5,446 nt of DNA from JAKVCB01 sp963578605 (lineage in GTDB: Bacteria; Planctomycetota; Planctomycetia; Pirellulales; Lacipirellulaceae). Shown here one piece after another: positions 1 through 5,431 of the stretch. The translations under genes were made by a program, and so were the position numbers. Every line of letters starts with the position of its first letter. Position 1 is the stretch's first letter. The notes below the pieces were generated by a model that searched no databases, was not told the DNA's origin, and worked only from the letters and a program-made list of their open reading frames with translations. The stretch covers positions 1 to 5,446 of the forward strand of contig CAUZEA010000218.1 in the NCBI GenBank assembly GCA_963578605.1, read 5' to 3'.

Positions 1-318
1 CACGCACGGGGTAGAATCGGCTCGCAAGACCCCACCGGCCGTAGGCAGCAAGCCCCTGTTTTTCCAGCGGATGCGTCATCATGCCATCTCTTGCAAGGTC
101 ATCGAGTGGGCGATGAGGGACTCGAACTATTGCAACAATCCTCGGGAAAACCGGCTATCACCACAGAGCGCGACGCAGAATACGACGCACGCTGTGCAGA
201 ATTAGTTGCGGTCGATGCCGATCTTCAGCAGCTCATCACCCTCTGGCCGCAGTTGGCGGCCAGTGTACGGGAAGCACTCCTTCAGCAGGCCTCACAGTCA
301 CTCACCAGAGGCCCCTAG
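1..318 (+). CDS. C-terminal tail of a probable phage-type integrase (5' end outside window)
   Basis: The frame is open from the first base to the TAG at 316-318, so I read it as the 3' end of a longer gene. A TTG at 91 could serve as a start but has no ribosome binding site. The first 30 or so codons are low-complexity and basic. Then come GDEGLELLQQSSGKPAIT and a DAEYDAR stretch. The last part is a predicted amphipathic helix, with DADLQQLITLWPQLAASVRE at about residues 74-93. A closing pattern of D-x-DL, W-P-x-L and a V-R/I-R helix is one I associate with C-terminal tails of planctomycete tyrosine-recombinase proteins; this is recalled, not searched. No catalytic residues are in the window, so the integrase call depends on the tail alone. 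A second frame is open from 2 to 205, and a frameshift near the start cannot be excluded. The stop codon lies in the loop of a 9-bp hairpin. Confidence 0.5.
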   Translation, partial: HARGRIGSQDPTGRRQQAPVFPADASSCHLLQGHRVGDEGLELLQQSSGKPAITTERDAEYDARCAELVAVDADLQQLITLWPQLAASVREALLQQASQSLTRGP

Positions 319-329
319 AAGGGCCTCTG
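306..329. terminator. 9-bp hairpin at the end of the left-edge gene, terminator-like
   Basis: CAGAGGCCC at 306-314 pairs perfectly with GGGCCTCTG at 321-329, with a 6-nt loop. The TAG stop codon of the upstream reading frame (316-318) lies in the loop, so the stem begins inside the last codons. No U-run follows on either strand, so it is not a classical intrinsic terminator. It could instead protect the 3' end, or be the first of the hairpins that fill the next 350 bases. Confidence 0.5.
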
Positions 330-352
330 TGGGCGCCTGATCTGGAGGTGTT

Positions 353-374
353 GCACACCCCAATAGGGGTGTGC
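353..374. repeat. Perfect 9-bp inverted repeat with AATA loop
   Basis: GCACACCCC at 353-361 and GGGGTGTGC at 366-374 are exact reverse complements around an AATA loop. The left-arm sequence GCACACCC recurs at 458-465 inside the next hairpin, so the right arm here could pair with either copy. No T-run follows. Confidence 0.6.
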
Positions 375-440
375 CGGAGACAGGAGTTTGCCCACGCCCC
401 CCCCAGGTGCGATAAGTACCCTTGGTTGCCTGCAAAATAG

Positions 441-490
441 TGCGCAAAAAAAGAGGGGCACACCCAAACATGGGGTGACCCATTTGCGCA
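441..490. repeat. Two-tier hairpin, TGCGCAAA/TTTGCGCA
   Basis: TGCGCAAA at 441-448 pairs with TTTGCGCA at 483-490. Inside it CACCC at 461-465 pairs with GGGTG at 473-477, giving a stem, an internal loop and a second stem. The A-run at 446-452 follows the left arm. Its role is unknown. The architecture resembles a folded recombination site or a structured RNA, but no core-site consensus is present. Confidence 0.45.
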
Positions 491-800
491 ACACAACAAC
501 CCAGTACCTCGTTGTGCCACAGTGGGATGTCGCGCAGGGACTGCGCAAGATCGTCTCTCGGAACCTAACTTATGTAAAAAAAACTGCACGCCGAAACAGG
601 CGATTTGCCGGCCTAACAGTCTCTTGAACTCGACCCACCCCCGGTCAAACTTCGCCCCGGCTACGCCGGGCAAGGGGTAAAGTGGTTAAGGTGATAAGGG
701 GTAAGTTCTGGCCAAACGAAAACCAAAATTGGGGTAACGGTTGACCGGTTGGTTGGCGCCGCGGTAGGCAGCACGGACGAGCATCGGCCGATGGCTGAAC

Positions 801-819
801 GTCCCCCCCAGAGGGGAAC
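801..819 (-). terminator. Hairpin just after the DUF1501 stop codon
   Basis: On the minus strand, immediately after the TAA of the DUF1501 gene, GTTCCCC is followed by a TCT loop and a GGGGGGAC arm. It folds as about seven pairs with one wobble and one bulge. There is no U-run. A 12-nt palindrome (CATCGGCCGATG, 782-793) lies 8 bases further on. The position directly after the stop suggests a 3'-end signal for the minus-strand pair. Confidence 0.35.
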
Positions 820-820
820 C

Positions 821-2131
821 TTAAACAAGCAGGTCCCTGACCACGATGCCATCGTCGACCAGTTTGATCGGCCGCCCGAATTCGTCGTGATACTCTTTGT
901 CAGGATCAATCCCAATGGCTGCACAAAGGGTGGCCAGATAGTCTGGAATCGTGACCGGTTTTTCTGCGACGCCTCCACGGAGGGCGGTGCTTCCATAAAC
1001 CACTCCCCCGGCAAACCCGCCCCCGGCCAAGGCAATGCTATAACCGTCAACCCAGTGATCACGGCCGGCATTTTGATTAATGTGCGGTGTACGACCAAAC
1101 TCTCCCGCCGCAACGACGACCGTCTCTTCTAACAAGCCCCGGTCATCAAGATCCACAATCAACCGGGCCATCGCCTGATCAAGTTCTTTGAGCAAATCGA
1201 CGTGTCTCGGGTAGTGATCCGAATGCTGGTCCATGTTGTGCTGCGATACCTGCACAAAGCGCACCCCCGACTCAATGAGGCGACGAGCCAGCAGGCACCC
1301 CTGACCTATTTGCGTTCGCCCATACTCATCGCGAACCTTCTGGGACTCCTGCCCCAGATCAAAAGACGCCCGTTGCCGTGACTGCATAAACTTTCGGGCA
1401 CTGTTTCGACCATCACGAAAGTAACGCCCGGTACCACCGGAAGGGTGCCCCGACTCTATGCTCTTGAGCAAATTGAGTCGTCTCTCCAGGACTTCATCCG
1501 TAACACCCGGCGGCAACCCCAGGTTCTCTGGCGGCTGATTCGGATCCCATACGATCGTCGGCATGTGGGCAGGGCCAAAATACCCCGCCGGAATCCCACC
1601 TTTAGCAATCGAGATGTAGGCCGGCAATCCATCGGATTGCGCATGAAAACTTGGAAGCGGACCCAACTCATGGGATACAATCGAACCGATTGACGGCGCC
1701 TGTATCGGGCCGACACTTCGCCAGCCTGTTTGCATGTGGTAGATGGCCTGGTTGTGCTCCAGTTCAATACCCTTCATCGAACGGATCACTGCTATTTTGT
1801 GCGCCTGATCTGCCAGTCGGGGTATTGCCTCCCCATAGCTGACTCCGTCGACCGTTGTCGGTATCGCCTTCAGATGCAAAGCGAGTTCTTCATCGGACGA
1901 CTGCTTGGGATCAAACGATTCGCACTGAAACGGCCCCCCGTCCAACCAGAGAAAAATAACGGACTTGTCATTGCCAACAGGCCTGGTTGTTCCACCGGCA
2001 AATGCTGACGGCAAAGTAGGACCAAGCATCGCCCCCAATACGGTTCCCAGGGAACTTTTTACCATGCCCCGGCGCGTCAGCATCCCATGTGCCAACTGCC
2101 CCCCGGCATGATGTCGATGATTACAACCCAT
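821..2131 (-). CDS. DUF1501 family protein, Tat-exported
   Basis: This is a 436-aa protein of the DUF1501 family, which is related to the alkaline phosphatase/sulfatase fold and very common in Planctomycetota. No reaction is established for the family. The N-terminus has LTRRGMVKSS at 18-27 followed by a hydrophobic stretch ending PSAFA near 41-45, a twin-arginine signal peptide. The mature part begins with IFLWLDGG (59-66), the usual first motif, and ESFDPK (71-76). It continues with IAVIRSM (113-119), ARRLIESGVRFVQV (282-295), GEFGRTP (343-349) and GRDHW (356-360), and ends with the family's LCAAIGIDP and FGRPI segments. Where relatives I recall have a WDTHGDN-like motif, this one has MDQHSDHY (300-307), keeping the Asp and His. 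Length is normal. The ATG at 2131 has no clear ribosome binding site; ATG at 2083 (M17) is an alternative that keeps the Tat motif. It lies 100 bases downstream of the DUF1549/DUF1553 gene on the same strand, the usual pairing. Confidence 0.93.
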   Translation of the reverse strand: MGCNHRHHAGGQLAHGMLTRRGMVKSSLGTVLGAMLGPTLPSAFAGGTTRPVGNDKSVIFLWLDGGPFQCESFDPKQSSDEELALHLKAIPTTVDGVSYGEAIPRLADQAHKIAVIRSMKGIELEHNQAIYHMQTGWRSVGPIQAPSIGSIVSHELGPLPSFHAQSDGLPAYISIAKGGIPAGYFGPAHMPTIVWDPNQPPENLGLPPGVTDEVLERRLNLLKSIESGHPSGGTGRYFRDGRNSARKFMQSRQRASFDLGQESQKVRDEYGRTQIGQGCLLARRLIESGVRFVQVSQHNMDQHSDHYPRHVDLLKELDQAMARLIVDLDDRGLLEETVVVAAGEFGRTPHINQNAGRDHWVDGYSIALAGGGFAGGVVYGSTALRGGVAEKPVTIPDYLATLCAAIGIDPDKEYHDEFGRPIKLVDDGIVVRDLLV

Positions 2132-2160
2132 ACAAAAACCCGTTTGCTAAAATACCACCT

Positions 2161-2184
2161 GTCCGGCAATTGCCTGCCGGGGAC
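2161..2184 (-). repeat. Intercistronic hairpin between the DUF1549/DUF1553 and DUF1501 genes
   Basis: CCGGCA at 2163-2168 pairs with TGCCGG at 2175-2180. With a GG bulge the outer GT/AC bases at 2161-2162 and 2183-2184 also pair. A GGCAATTGCC palindrome is embedded at 2165-2174. It sits in the 100-base gap of a likely two-gene transcript and has no U-run on the minus strand, so it could adjust expression of the second gene or stabilise one part of the message. This role is inference. Confidence 0.35.
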
Positions 2185-2231
2185 TTTACCACGTGTCTCT
2201 CATAACAATTTATACAACTGGCCCGCCGTAC

Positions 2232-4157
2232 TCACATTGACTGAAATTCGTTTGTTTGAATCAAGGCCCACAAAAGGTCGCTTATCTTAAACTCGGCATT
2301 CTCTTCCATCATTGCCAGCACCTCTTGAGATTCTTCAACCCCCGGCAAACGTGCAAGAACCGTTAAATATGCCTGCTCAATTTTCGCCTGACTTGACTCG
2401 AGCGACTCGATTTCTGCAACGCTTGTTCCCTGGCTAAGCGACTCGGCTAACAACGCACCATTCATTTTCATCAACGCTTCGCTTGTCGGGCTCATTTCTG
2501 TTCGCGCACCGGAACGGTGCCCTGATAGATTTTGTCCGAAGGTAATGTATGTTTGCCTTGTTTTTTTCTGTTCTTCCCGCTGCTGATCCGTTAGCGTTGG
2601 CCCGCTTTGAACAAAAGCACCGGGAGGAGCAGGCAGCCGGTCCGCATAATGCGGAAAGGGGCCGGCACGCAATTCTTTTTCTCCTTGAATTAAAAGCTCC
2701 TGGCGTTGATCGATACGGTGAGCCGTTTCTTCTTGCAGAAGACCCCGAACCTGTTCGCCCACAAGATAAATAGCTTCCTCCCGGCCCGTTACGCGCAGTA
2801 CAGAATTGCACCATTGGTCTGAATTCAATCTGCGTTGCCTGGCTGCATGCCACATTTCCTGCGCAGCAGGTTCGTCGCTGAACTCCAATTGAAATAGCCT
2901 GCTAAGTACAATCGTGCGAATTAACCACTTGGTGTCGAATTCACGGACAACCAATTTTTCGGCAATTTGCTCAAGCAGAGCAGGGTGTCGCACTGGCTTG
3001 CCTGGCGCAAACCCATCGGCACGATCCACAAAGCCACGTCCAGTCAGTTCAAGAAAATAGCGGTTCACAATGGCCCTGGCCATATTCTGTCTCTGTGGCC
3101 CCGTTAACCAATCAGCAAACAACTCGCGGCGGGTCTTGGAACCCTCATCTGCCCGGGGCATCGGCTCTCCGCCCAAAGGGGTCGGAATCATCGTCTGCGG
3201 ACCCTGCGGTTCAGGCATTTGAACCTCGCCGGTGTCTACATCGACCAGTGCACGATTTTCTCCCCGCGCTCCATCAATTGCCGCATCTCCCCCAGGAAGT
3301 GTGCTAATACTTTGCTCACTTCGCCCAATATCCGGAAACCTTTCAGCAAATCGTTCTGCAGCCACCACGTTAGGATCCCACATTTCGATCCGCCCAAAAA
3401 AAGCGGAAAGCCCCCAGTAAGATTCCCGCTTGTACTGCTCCACGTAGGGATCGTCATGACACTGTGCACATGCCAGGTTGGTACCTAGAAACAGCCGCAT
3501 GGCTGCCTCGGCGTACTCGTTGGACTCGCCGTCGAAAAAGATGCCGAAGTTAGCGCGGCCGTCCCTTTGAATGGCACCCTGCGTTGCCACTAAATCACGG
3601 GCCACAACATCCCATTTGCGATTCTCAGCCAAACTTGCCCGCAGGTACTGATAAAGGGAAACAAAATCAGTTCCCTGTCCAACGCTTTCACGCAAATCGA
3701 CAATCCACTGACGCTGACGGAAGGCCCAGTAGTCAGCGTAACGGCTTTGCTTGAGCAATTCATTGACCTTCACCTCACGCTTGTCAGTAGCCAGGTCTCT
3801 ATTAAATGCAAGGACTTCGTCCGCTGTTGGCGGCATACCAATCAGGGCAAGGCTCGCCCGCCGCAGGAAGGTTACATCGTCGACCACCGCTGCAGGATCA
3901 ATCTCGGCTCCCTGCCATAGCCCGGCCAAATAAAGGTCAATCACCGGCGCCGCATGCCGGGCATCACCTCCCGCGAGCCGGCTATGTGGAAGAACGGCCG
4001 GAGCGGCGCTGGCCCATTGCGGGGCATACATTCCGATTGCTAAAGCTGCCAGCCACGCCCGCGTGAAAAGTGTAACCGTCAGGCCTGGCAAAAGTCGCAC
4101 CGGGTACGGCAAGGACTCCCCACGAACAGCAGCCTGCGTGCCCCCTTGAATTCTCAC
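2232..4157 (-). CDS. DUF1549/DUF1553 domain-containing secreted protein
   Basis: From the GTG at 4157 this is a 641-aa secreted protein of the planctomycete DUF1549-DUF1553 type. This start is preferred because GGGAG lies 5 bases upstream and it leaves a proper signal peptide: basic residues, then LTVTLFTRAWLAALAIG and a WASA-APA cleavage region near 45-54. The frame stays open upstream to a TTG at 4226 with an ATG at 4196, but neither has a good ribosome binding site. DUF1549 spans about residues 70-260, with FLRRASLALIGMPPTADEV near 97-115 and CAQCHDDPY at 230-238. The latter contains a CxxCH heme-c-type motif. DUF1553 runs from about 343 (RRELFADWLTGP) through ARAIVNRYFLELTGRGFV to the C-terminus. 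It lacks the separate N-terminal cytochrome domain of longer relatives. It is first in a presumed two-gene transcript with DUF1501. Function in the family is unproven; an extracytoplasmic role, perhaps linked to polysaccharide breakdown, is often suggested. Confidence 0.9.
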   Translation of the reverse strand: MRIQGGTQAAVRGESLPYPVRLLPGLTVTLFTRAWLAALAIGMYAPQWASAAPAVLPHSRLAGGDARHAAPVIDLYLAGLWQGAEIDPAAVVDDVTFLRRASLALIGMPPTADEVLAFNRDLATDKREVKVNELLKQSRYADYWAFRQRQWIVDLRESVGQGTDFVSLYQYLRASLAENRKWDVVARDLVATQGAIQRDGRANFGIFFDGESNEYAEAAMRLFLGTNLACAQCHDDPYVEQYKRESYWGLSAFFGRIEMWDPNVVAAERFAERFPDIGRSEQSISTLPGGDAAIDGARGENRALVDVDTGEVQMPEPQGPQTMIPTPLGGEPMPRADEGSKTRRELFADWLTGPQRQNMARAIVNRYFLELTGRGFVDRADGFAPGKPVRHPALLEQIAEKLVVREFDTKWLIRTIVLSRLFQLEFSDEPAAQEMWHAARQRRLNSDQWCNSVLRVTGREEAIYLVGEQVRGLLQEETAHRIDQRQELLIQGEKELRAGPFPHYADRLPAPPGAFVQSGPTLTDQQREEQKKTRQTYITFGQNLSGHRSGARTEMSPTSEALMKMNGALLAESLSQGTSVAEIESLESSQAKIEQAYLTVLARLPGVEESQEVLAMMEENAEFKISDLLWALIQTNEFQSM

Positions 4158-4161
4158 AGTA

Positions 4162-4167
4162 GCTCCC
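4162..4167 (-). promoter_or_regulatory. Ribosome binding site deciding the DUF1549/DUF1553 start
   Basis: On the minus strand CGGGAG is followed by CTACT and then GTG (4157). This is the only purine-rich anti-SD-like match at a sensible distance from any of the possible starts. It supports GTG at 4157 over TTG 4226 and ATG 4196. Confidence 0.5.
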
Positions 4168-4250
4168 GTGAATAAACACCAGTGGGTTGCCAGCATGAGC
4201 AACCGGCAACAAGCACACGTCGCCAAAATACCGCTAAACCTTACTTTTTC

Positions 4251-4279
4251 AGTCTATCTGCTGATGATAATACGGTCAA
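4251..4279 (-). promoter_or_regulatory. Candidate sigma-70-type promoter for the DUF1549/DUF1553-DUF1501 pair
   Basis: Reading the minus strand, TTGACC (4274-4279) is followed by a 17-base spacer and TAGACT (4251-4256). The matches are 5/6 to the -35 and 4/6 to the -10 consensus. The implied leader is about 90 bases to the GTG at 4157. That leader holds overlapping GGTTGC/GCAACC and GTTGCC/GGCAAC inverted repeats at 4185-4210. How well this consensus applies to planctomycetes is uncertain. Confidence 0.4.
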
Positions 4280-4405
4280 GCTGACATGGTGTTCGCACAG
4301 GTCCAATCACCGGGAAAGGGAGTGGTGGCGGAGAAGTTACAGCAATACGAGAGGCGTTAAAACAGCCGGCGACGGCCACAACGTCGCGATTTCCATTTAC
4401 AGGAA

Positions 4406-4495
4406 TTACTCGGCCGCTACCGTACCCACAACTTCAATGATGTATCCGTTCGGGTCCCGAAAAAAGAGTCGTCGGTGAGGTGTGTTAGCGACCCC
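4406..4495 (-). pseudogene. Orphan C-terminal remnant of a VOC (glyoxalase/bleomycin-resistance) family gene
   Basis: The minus strand reads 29 codons to a TAA at 4406-4408, including TPHRRLFFRDPNGYIIEVV and ending GTVAAE. The (R)LFFRDPNGxxIEVV pattern is the closing beta-strand motif of VOC-superfamily proteins. Its glutamate usually serves as a metal ligand in glyoxalase-I-like members. Full proteins are about 120-150 aa, so roughly the last fifth is left. Reading upstream, only three more codons follow the recognisable part before an in-frame TAA (4496-4498), and those codons and the stop lie inside the inverted repeat at 4487-4509. No further VOC sequence is visible beyond it up to 5125. 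I read it as a gene truncated by insertion or recombination. It is short, so the family call rests on one motif. Confidence 0.55.
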
Positions 4496-4509
4496 TTAAA
4501 GGGGTCGCT
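4487..4509. repeat. Perfect 9-bp inverted repeat at the VOC truncation point
   Basis: AGCGACCCC at 4487-4495 and GGGGTCGCT at 4501-4509 are exact reverse complements around TTAAA. A T-A pair can extend the stem to 10. Recognisable VOC coding sequence ends at the left edge, and the hairpin series begins here. It may be the tip of an inserted element or a recombination joint. Confidence 0.65.
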
Positions 4510-4528
4510 GAGGGGTGGTAATCCCCTC
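4510..4528. repeat. GAGGGG/CCCCTC hairpin, copy 1
   Basis: GAGGGG (4510-4515) and CCCCTC (4523-4528) enclose TGGTAAT. It abuts the preceding inverted repeat without a gap. The same arms, with a related but longer centre (TGTGGTAG...ATCAAT), recur at 4587-4614, 77 bases on. An alternative fold pairs AATCC and CCTGAA (4520-4524 and 4530-4535) with TTCAGG and GGATT at 4559-4569. Confidence 0.55.
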
Positions 4529-4578
4529 TCCTGAAGTGTCCACCAGAGTCCTCCTGTATTCAGGGGATTCCCGAGAAG

Positions 4579-4628
4579 GACTCGTTGAGGGGTGTGGTAG
4601 ATATCAATCCCCTCCCTCGTTCCGAGTC
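4579..4628. repeat. Nested three-tier hairpin containing GAGGGG/CCCCTC copy 2
   Basis: GACTCG (4579-4584) pairs with CGAGTC (4623-4628). GAGGGG (4587-4592) pairs with CCCCTC (4609-4614). TGGT (4595-4598) pairs with ATCA (4603-4606) around an AGAT tetraloop. That gives 16 pairs in a 50-base segment, with a symmetric 2x2 internal loop between the upper tiers. The layout resembles a structured RNA or a folded single-strand recombination substrate. I recognise no known family. Confidence 0.5.
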
Positions 4629-4637
4629 TGGTCATTG

Positions 4638-4667
4638 CCGCAACGCGGATCTCACTGTGTGTTGCGG
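4638..4667. repeat. CCGCAAC/GTTGCGG inverted repeat
   Basis: CCGCAAC (4638-4644) and GTTGCGG (4661-4667) pair exactly. The stem can extend inward by three pairs using two G-U wobbles. It closes the run of hairpins that starts at 4487. Confidence 0.5.
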
Positions 4668-4689
4668 AGCGCGACAACTACACCGCAAT

Positions 4690-4772
4690 GTGCGCGCGAT
4701 ACTTTGTTTATAGTTATCACTCTTAGGACAGTTCGATTAGTTAGCGTGAGAGTGTTCAAAACGTGCGCGCGA
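4690..4772 (+). repeat. Pair of 10-nt direct repeats, GTGCGCGCGA
   Basis: GTGCGCGCGA occurs at 4690-4699 and 4763-4772, 73 bases apart. The flanks continue loosely as TACTTTG versus GTAACTTG. Direct repeats upstream of an excisionase-type gene can be binding sites for that protein or its integrase. This role is inferred from position only. Confidence 0.35.
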
Positions 4773-4915
4773 GTAACTTGCAATTCTTGCAAAAGCCAAC
4801 CGCGATTGTGTGAACAACGACTGCCAATGTCCGACTACGTCCCATACGGCTGTAACCGATTTGACTTTATCCAGATCGATGGTAAAAAAAACATATCTTT
4901 CAAAAGTCGAAACCG

Positions 4916-4936
4916 CCGACTGCACGAAGCAGTCGG
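4916..4936. repeat. Perfect 8-bp hairpin, CCGACTGC/GCAGTCGG
   Basis: CCGACTGC (4916-4923) and GCAGTCGG (4929-4936) flank an ACGAA loop. On the plus strand ATCTTG follows, with no clear U-run. On the minus strand TTTCGACTTTTG follows, slightly T-rich. It could be a weak terminator on the minus strand or a regulator-binding palindrome. Confidence 0.5.
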
Positions 4937-5110
4937 ATCTTGGGACAACAGCGATTTACGGATACGAAGTAATTTAGTTTTTACGGCAGCAATTTTGGAT
5001 GCCGTTTCATCGGTCTCTTGGTGGCGACGATGCCTTCTGGCACGCCAACAAGTGTTCTTTGCTTTCAGCTGACCGTGTGTCGTATGCAGGGTTGGCGTCA
5101 GCGCAGTAGA

Positions 5111-5117
5111 GAAAGGA
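5111..5117 (+). promoter_or_regulatory. Ribosome binding site fixing the HTH gene start
   Basis: GAAAGGA is followed by 8 bases and then ATG at 5126. The frame is open upstream to 5018, but that part shows no domain and overlaps hairpins, so this site decides the start. Confidence 0.65.
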
Positions 5118-5125
5118 TTTGTCTT

Positions 5126-5359
5126 ATGGACACACTTCCCCCTCAAGTCGAACCAGAGTGTAAAGCGGCGTTGCTGGACGTTCGGGCTGTTGCACAGTTA
5201 CTCAAGTGTTCGACACGCCATGTCTACCGGCTTGCAGACGCCGGCCAGATGCCGTTGCCCACTAAGCTCGGCGTACTCAACCGCTGGGTCCAGTCAGAAG
5301 TCGAGAGTTGGATTGCCTCTGGTTGTCCGTCAAGCGAACCAGACAGCGATGCCAGCTAG
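5126..5359 (+). CDS. AlpA/excisionase-type helix-turn-helix DNA-binding protein
   Basis: This is a small 77-aa DNA-binding protein. The domain spans about residues 16-64. LLDVRAVAQLLKCSTRHVYRL (17-37) is the helix-turn-helix of the HTH_17/AlpA/MerR-like excisionase family, followed by DAGQMPLPTKLG, a wing, then RW and VESWIASGCP. That layout is typical of single-domain excisionase-type proteins, which bind DNA as architectural factors or as activators of an integrase. There is a disordered acidic tail (SSEPDSDAS) and a short acidic leader (MDTLPPQVEPE). The ATG at 5126 is chosen because GAAAGGA precedes it by 8 bases. In planctomycetes such genes often sit just upstream of a tyrosine recombinase gene on the same strand. 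The window ends 87 bases after the stop, so that partner would lie outside. Direct repeats at 4690 and 4763 are possible targets. The family call is firm; the excisionase role is inference. Confidence 0.88.
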   Translation: MDTLPPQVEPECKAALLDVRAVAQLLKCSTRHVYRLADAGQMPLPTKLGVLNRWVQSEVESWIASGCPSSEPDSDAS

Positions 5360-5406
5360 AGATCACGTGGGGACATCCTTGTTGGTGATTCCCCTTCACA
5401 CAGTCG

Positions 5407-5431
5407 CTCCACCGCCCAACAGGCGGTGGAG
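5407..5431 (+). terminator. Perfect 10-bp hairpin after the HTH gene
   Basis: CTCCACCGCC (5407-5416) and GGCGGTGGAG (5422-5431) pair fully around CAACA, 47 bases after the HTH stop codon. No U-run follows at once (GATGAATCAGTTTTA), so termination is uncertain. The right arm contains a GGAGG-like sequence (5428-5432), so the hairpin could instead mask a ribosome binding site for a gene starting at or beyond the window edge, or be the start of a structured site. Confidence 0.5.

Larger units (their letters stand above)
319..820. other. Hairpin-rich non-coding stretch, no credible gene
   Basis: The open frames here run across perfect inverted repeats and show no recognisable protein, so I call no gene. 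What stands out is secondary structure: 353-374 (9-bp stem), 441-490 (8-bp outer stem with an inner CACCC/GGGTG stem), 532-546 (6 bp, GGA loop), 586-608 (7 bp with a bulge), 656-670 (6 bp, TAC loop), the 12-nt palindrome at 782-793, and the hairpin at 801-819. A degenerate purine-rich stretch at 672-704 repeats AAGGGGTAA at 672-680 and 696-704. The stretch separates a plus-strand gene end from a minus-strand gene end, so it is a convergent intergenic region. Confidence 0.6.
4668..5125. other. Non-coding region upstream of the HTH gene
   Basis: No believable gene is present: the open frames are poor in recognisable motifs and cross hairpins. Visible elements are a 10-nt direct repeat GTGCGCGCGA at 4690-4699 and 4763-4772, a 9-base-period tandem CTTGCAA at 4777-4783 and 4786-4792, an 8-bp hairpin at 4916-4936, an ACGGCA/TGCCGT pair at 4983-4988 and 5000-5005, and an imperfect hairpin at 5018-5051. 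No convincing promoter was found. The region probably carries control sequences for the downstream HTH gene and perhaps an attachment site. Confidence 0.5.

Noticed and set aside
441..490. Integron attC site
   Set aside because: The folded shape is suggestive, but the RYYYAAC and GTTRRRY core boxes are not present at the stem ends. The same check failed for 4487-4667.
306..490. CRISPR array
   Set aside because: There is no regularly spaced repeat of constant length. The similarities are short hairpin arms of different sequence.
388..627. 79-codon plus-strand open frame and overlapping minus-strand frames at 298-673
   Set aside because: Both strands are open across inverted repeats, the sequences are basic and without motifs, and no start has a credible ribosome binding site.
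749..1132. 127-codon plus-strand frame and a 150-codon minus-strand frame at 661-1113
   Set aside because: Both are shadows of the DUF1501 gene, whose motifs are clear in its own frame.
4417..4677. 86-codon minus-strand frame across the VOC remnant and hairpin block
   Set aside because: It reads the VOC motif region out of frame and continues through the hairpins, so it is unlikely to be a real protein.
4709..4714. TATAGT as a plus-strand -10 box
   Set aside because: No -35-like hexamer lies at a 16-18 base distance, and it is over 400 bases from the HTH gene start.
4515..5072. 185-codon plus-strand open frame
   Set aside because: It runs through several hairpins, has no recognisable domain, a cysteine/arginine-rich unstructured composition and no ribosome binding site. 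It looks like chance openness of non-coding DNA.
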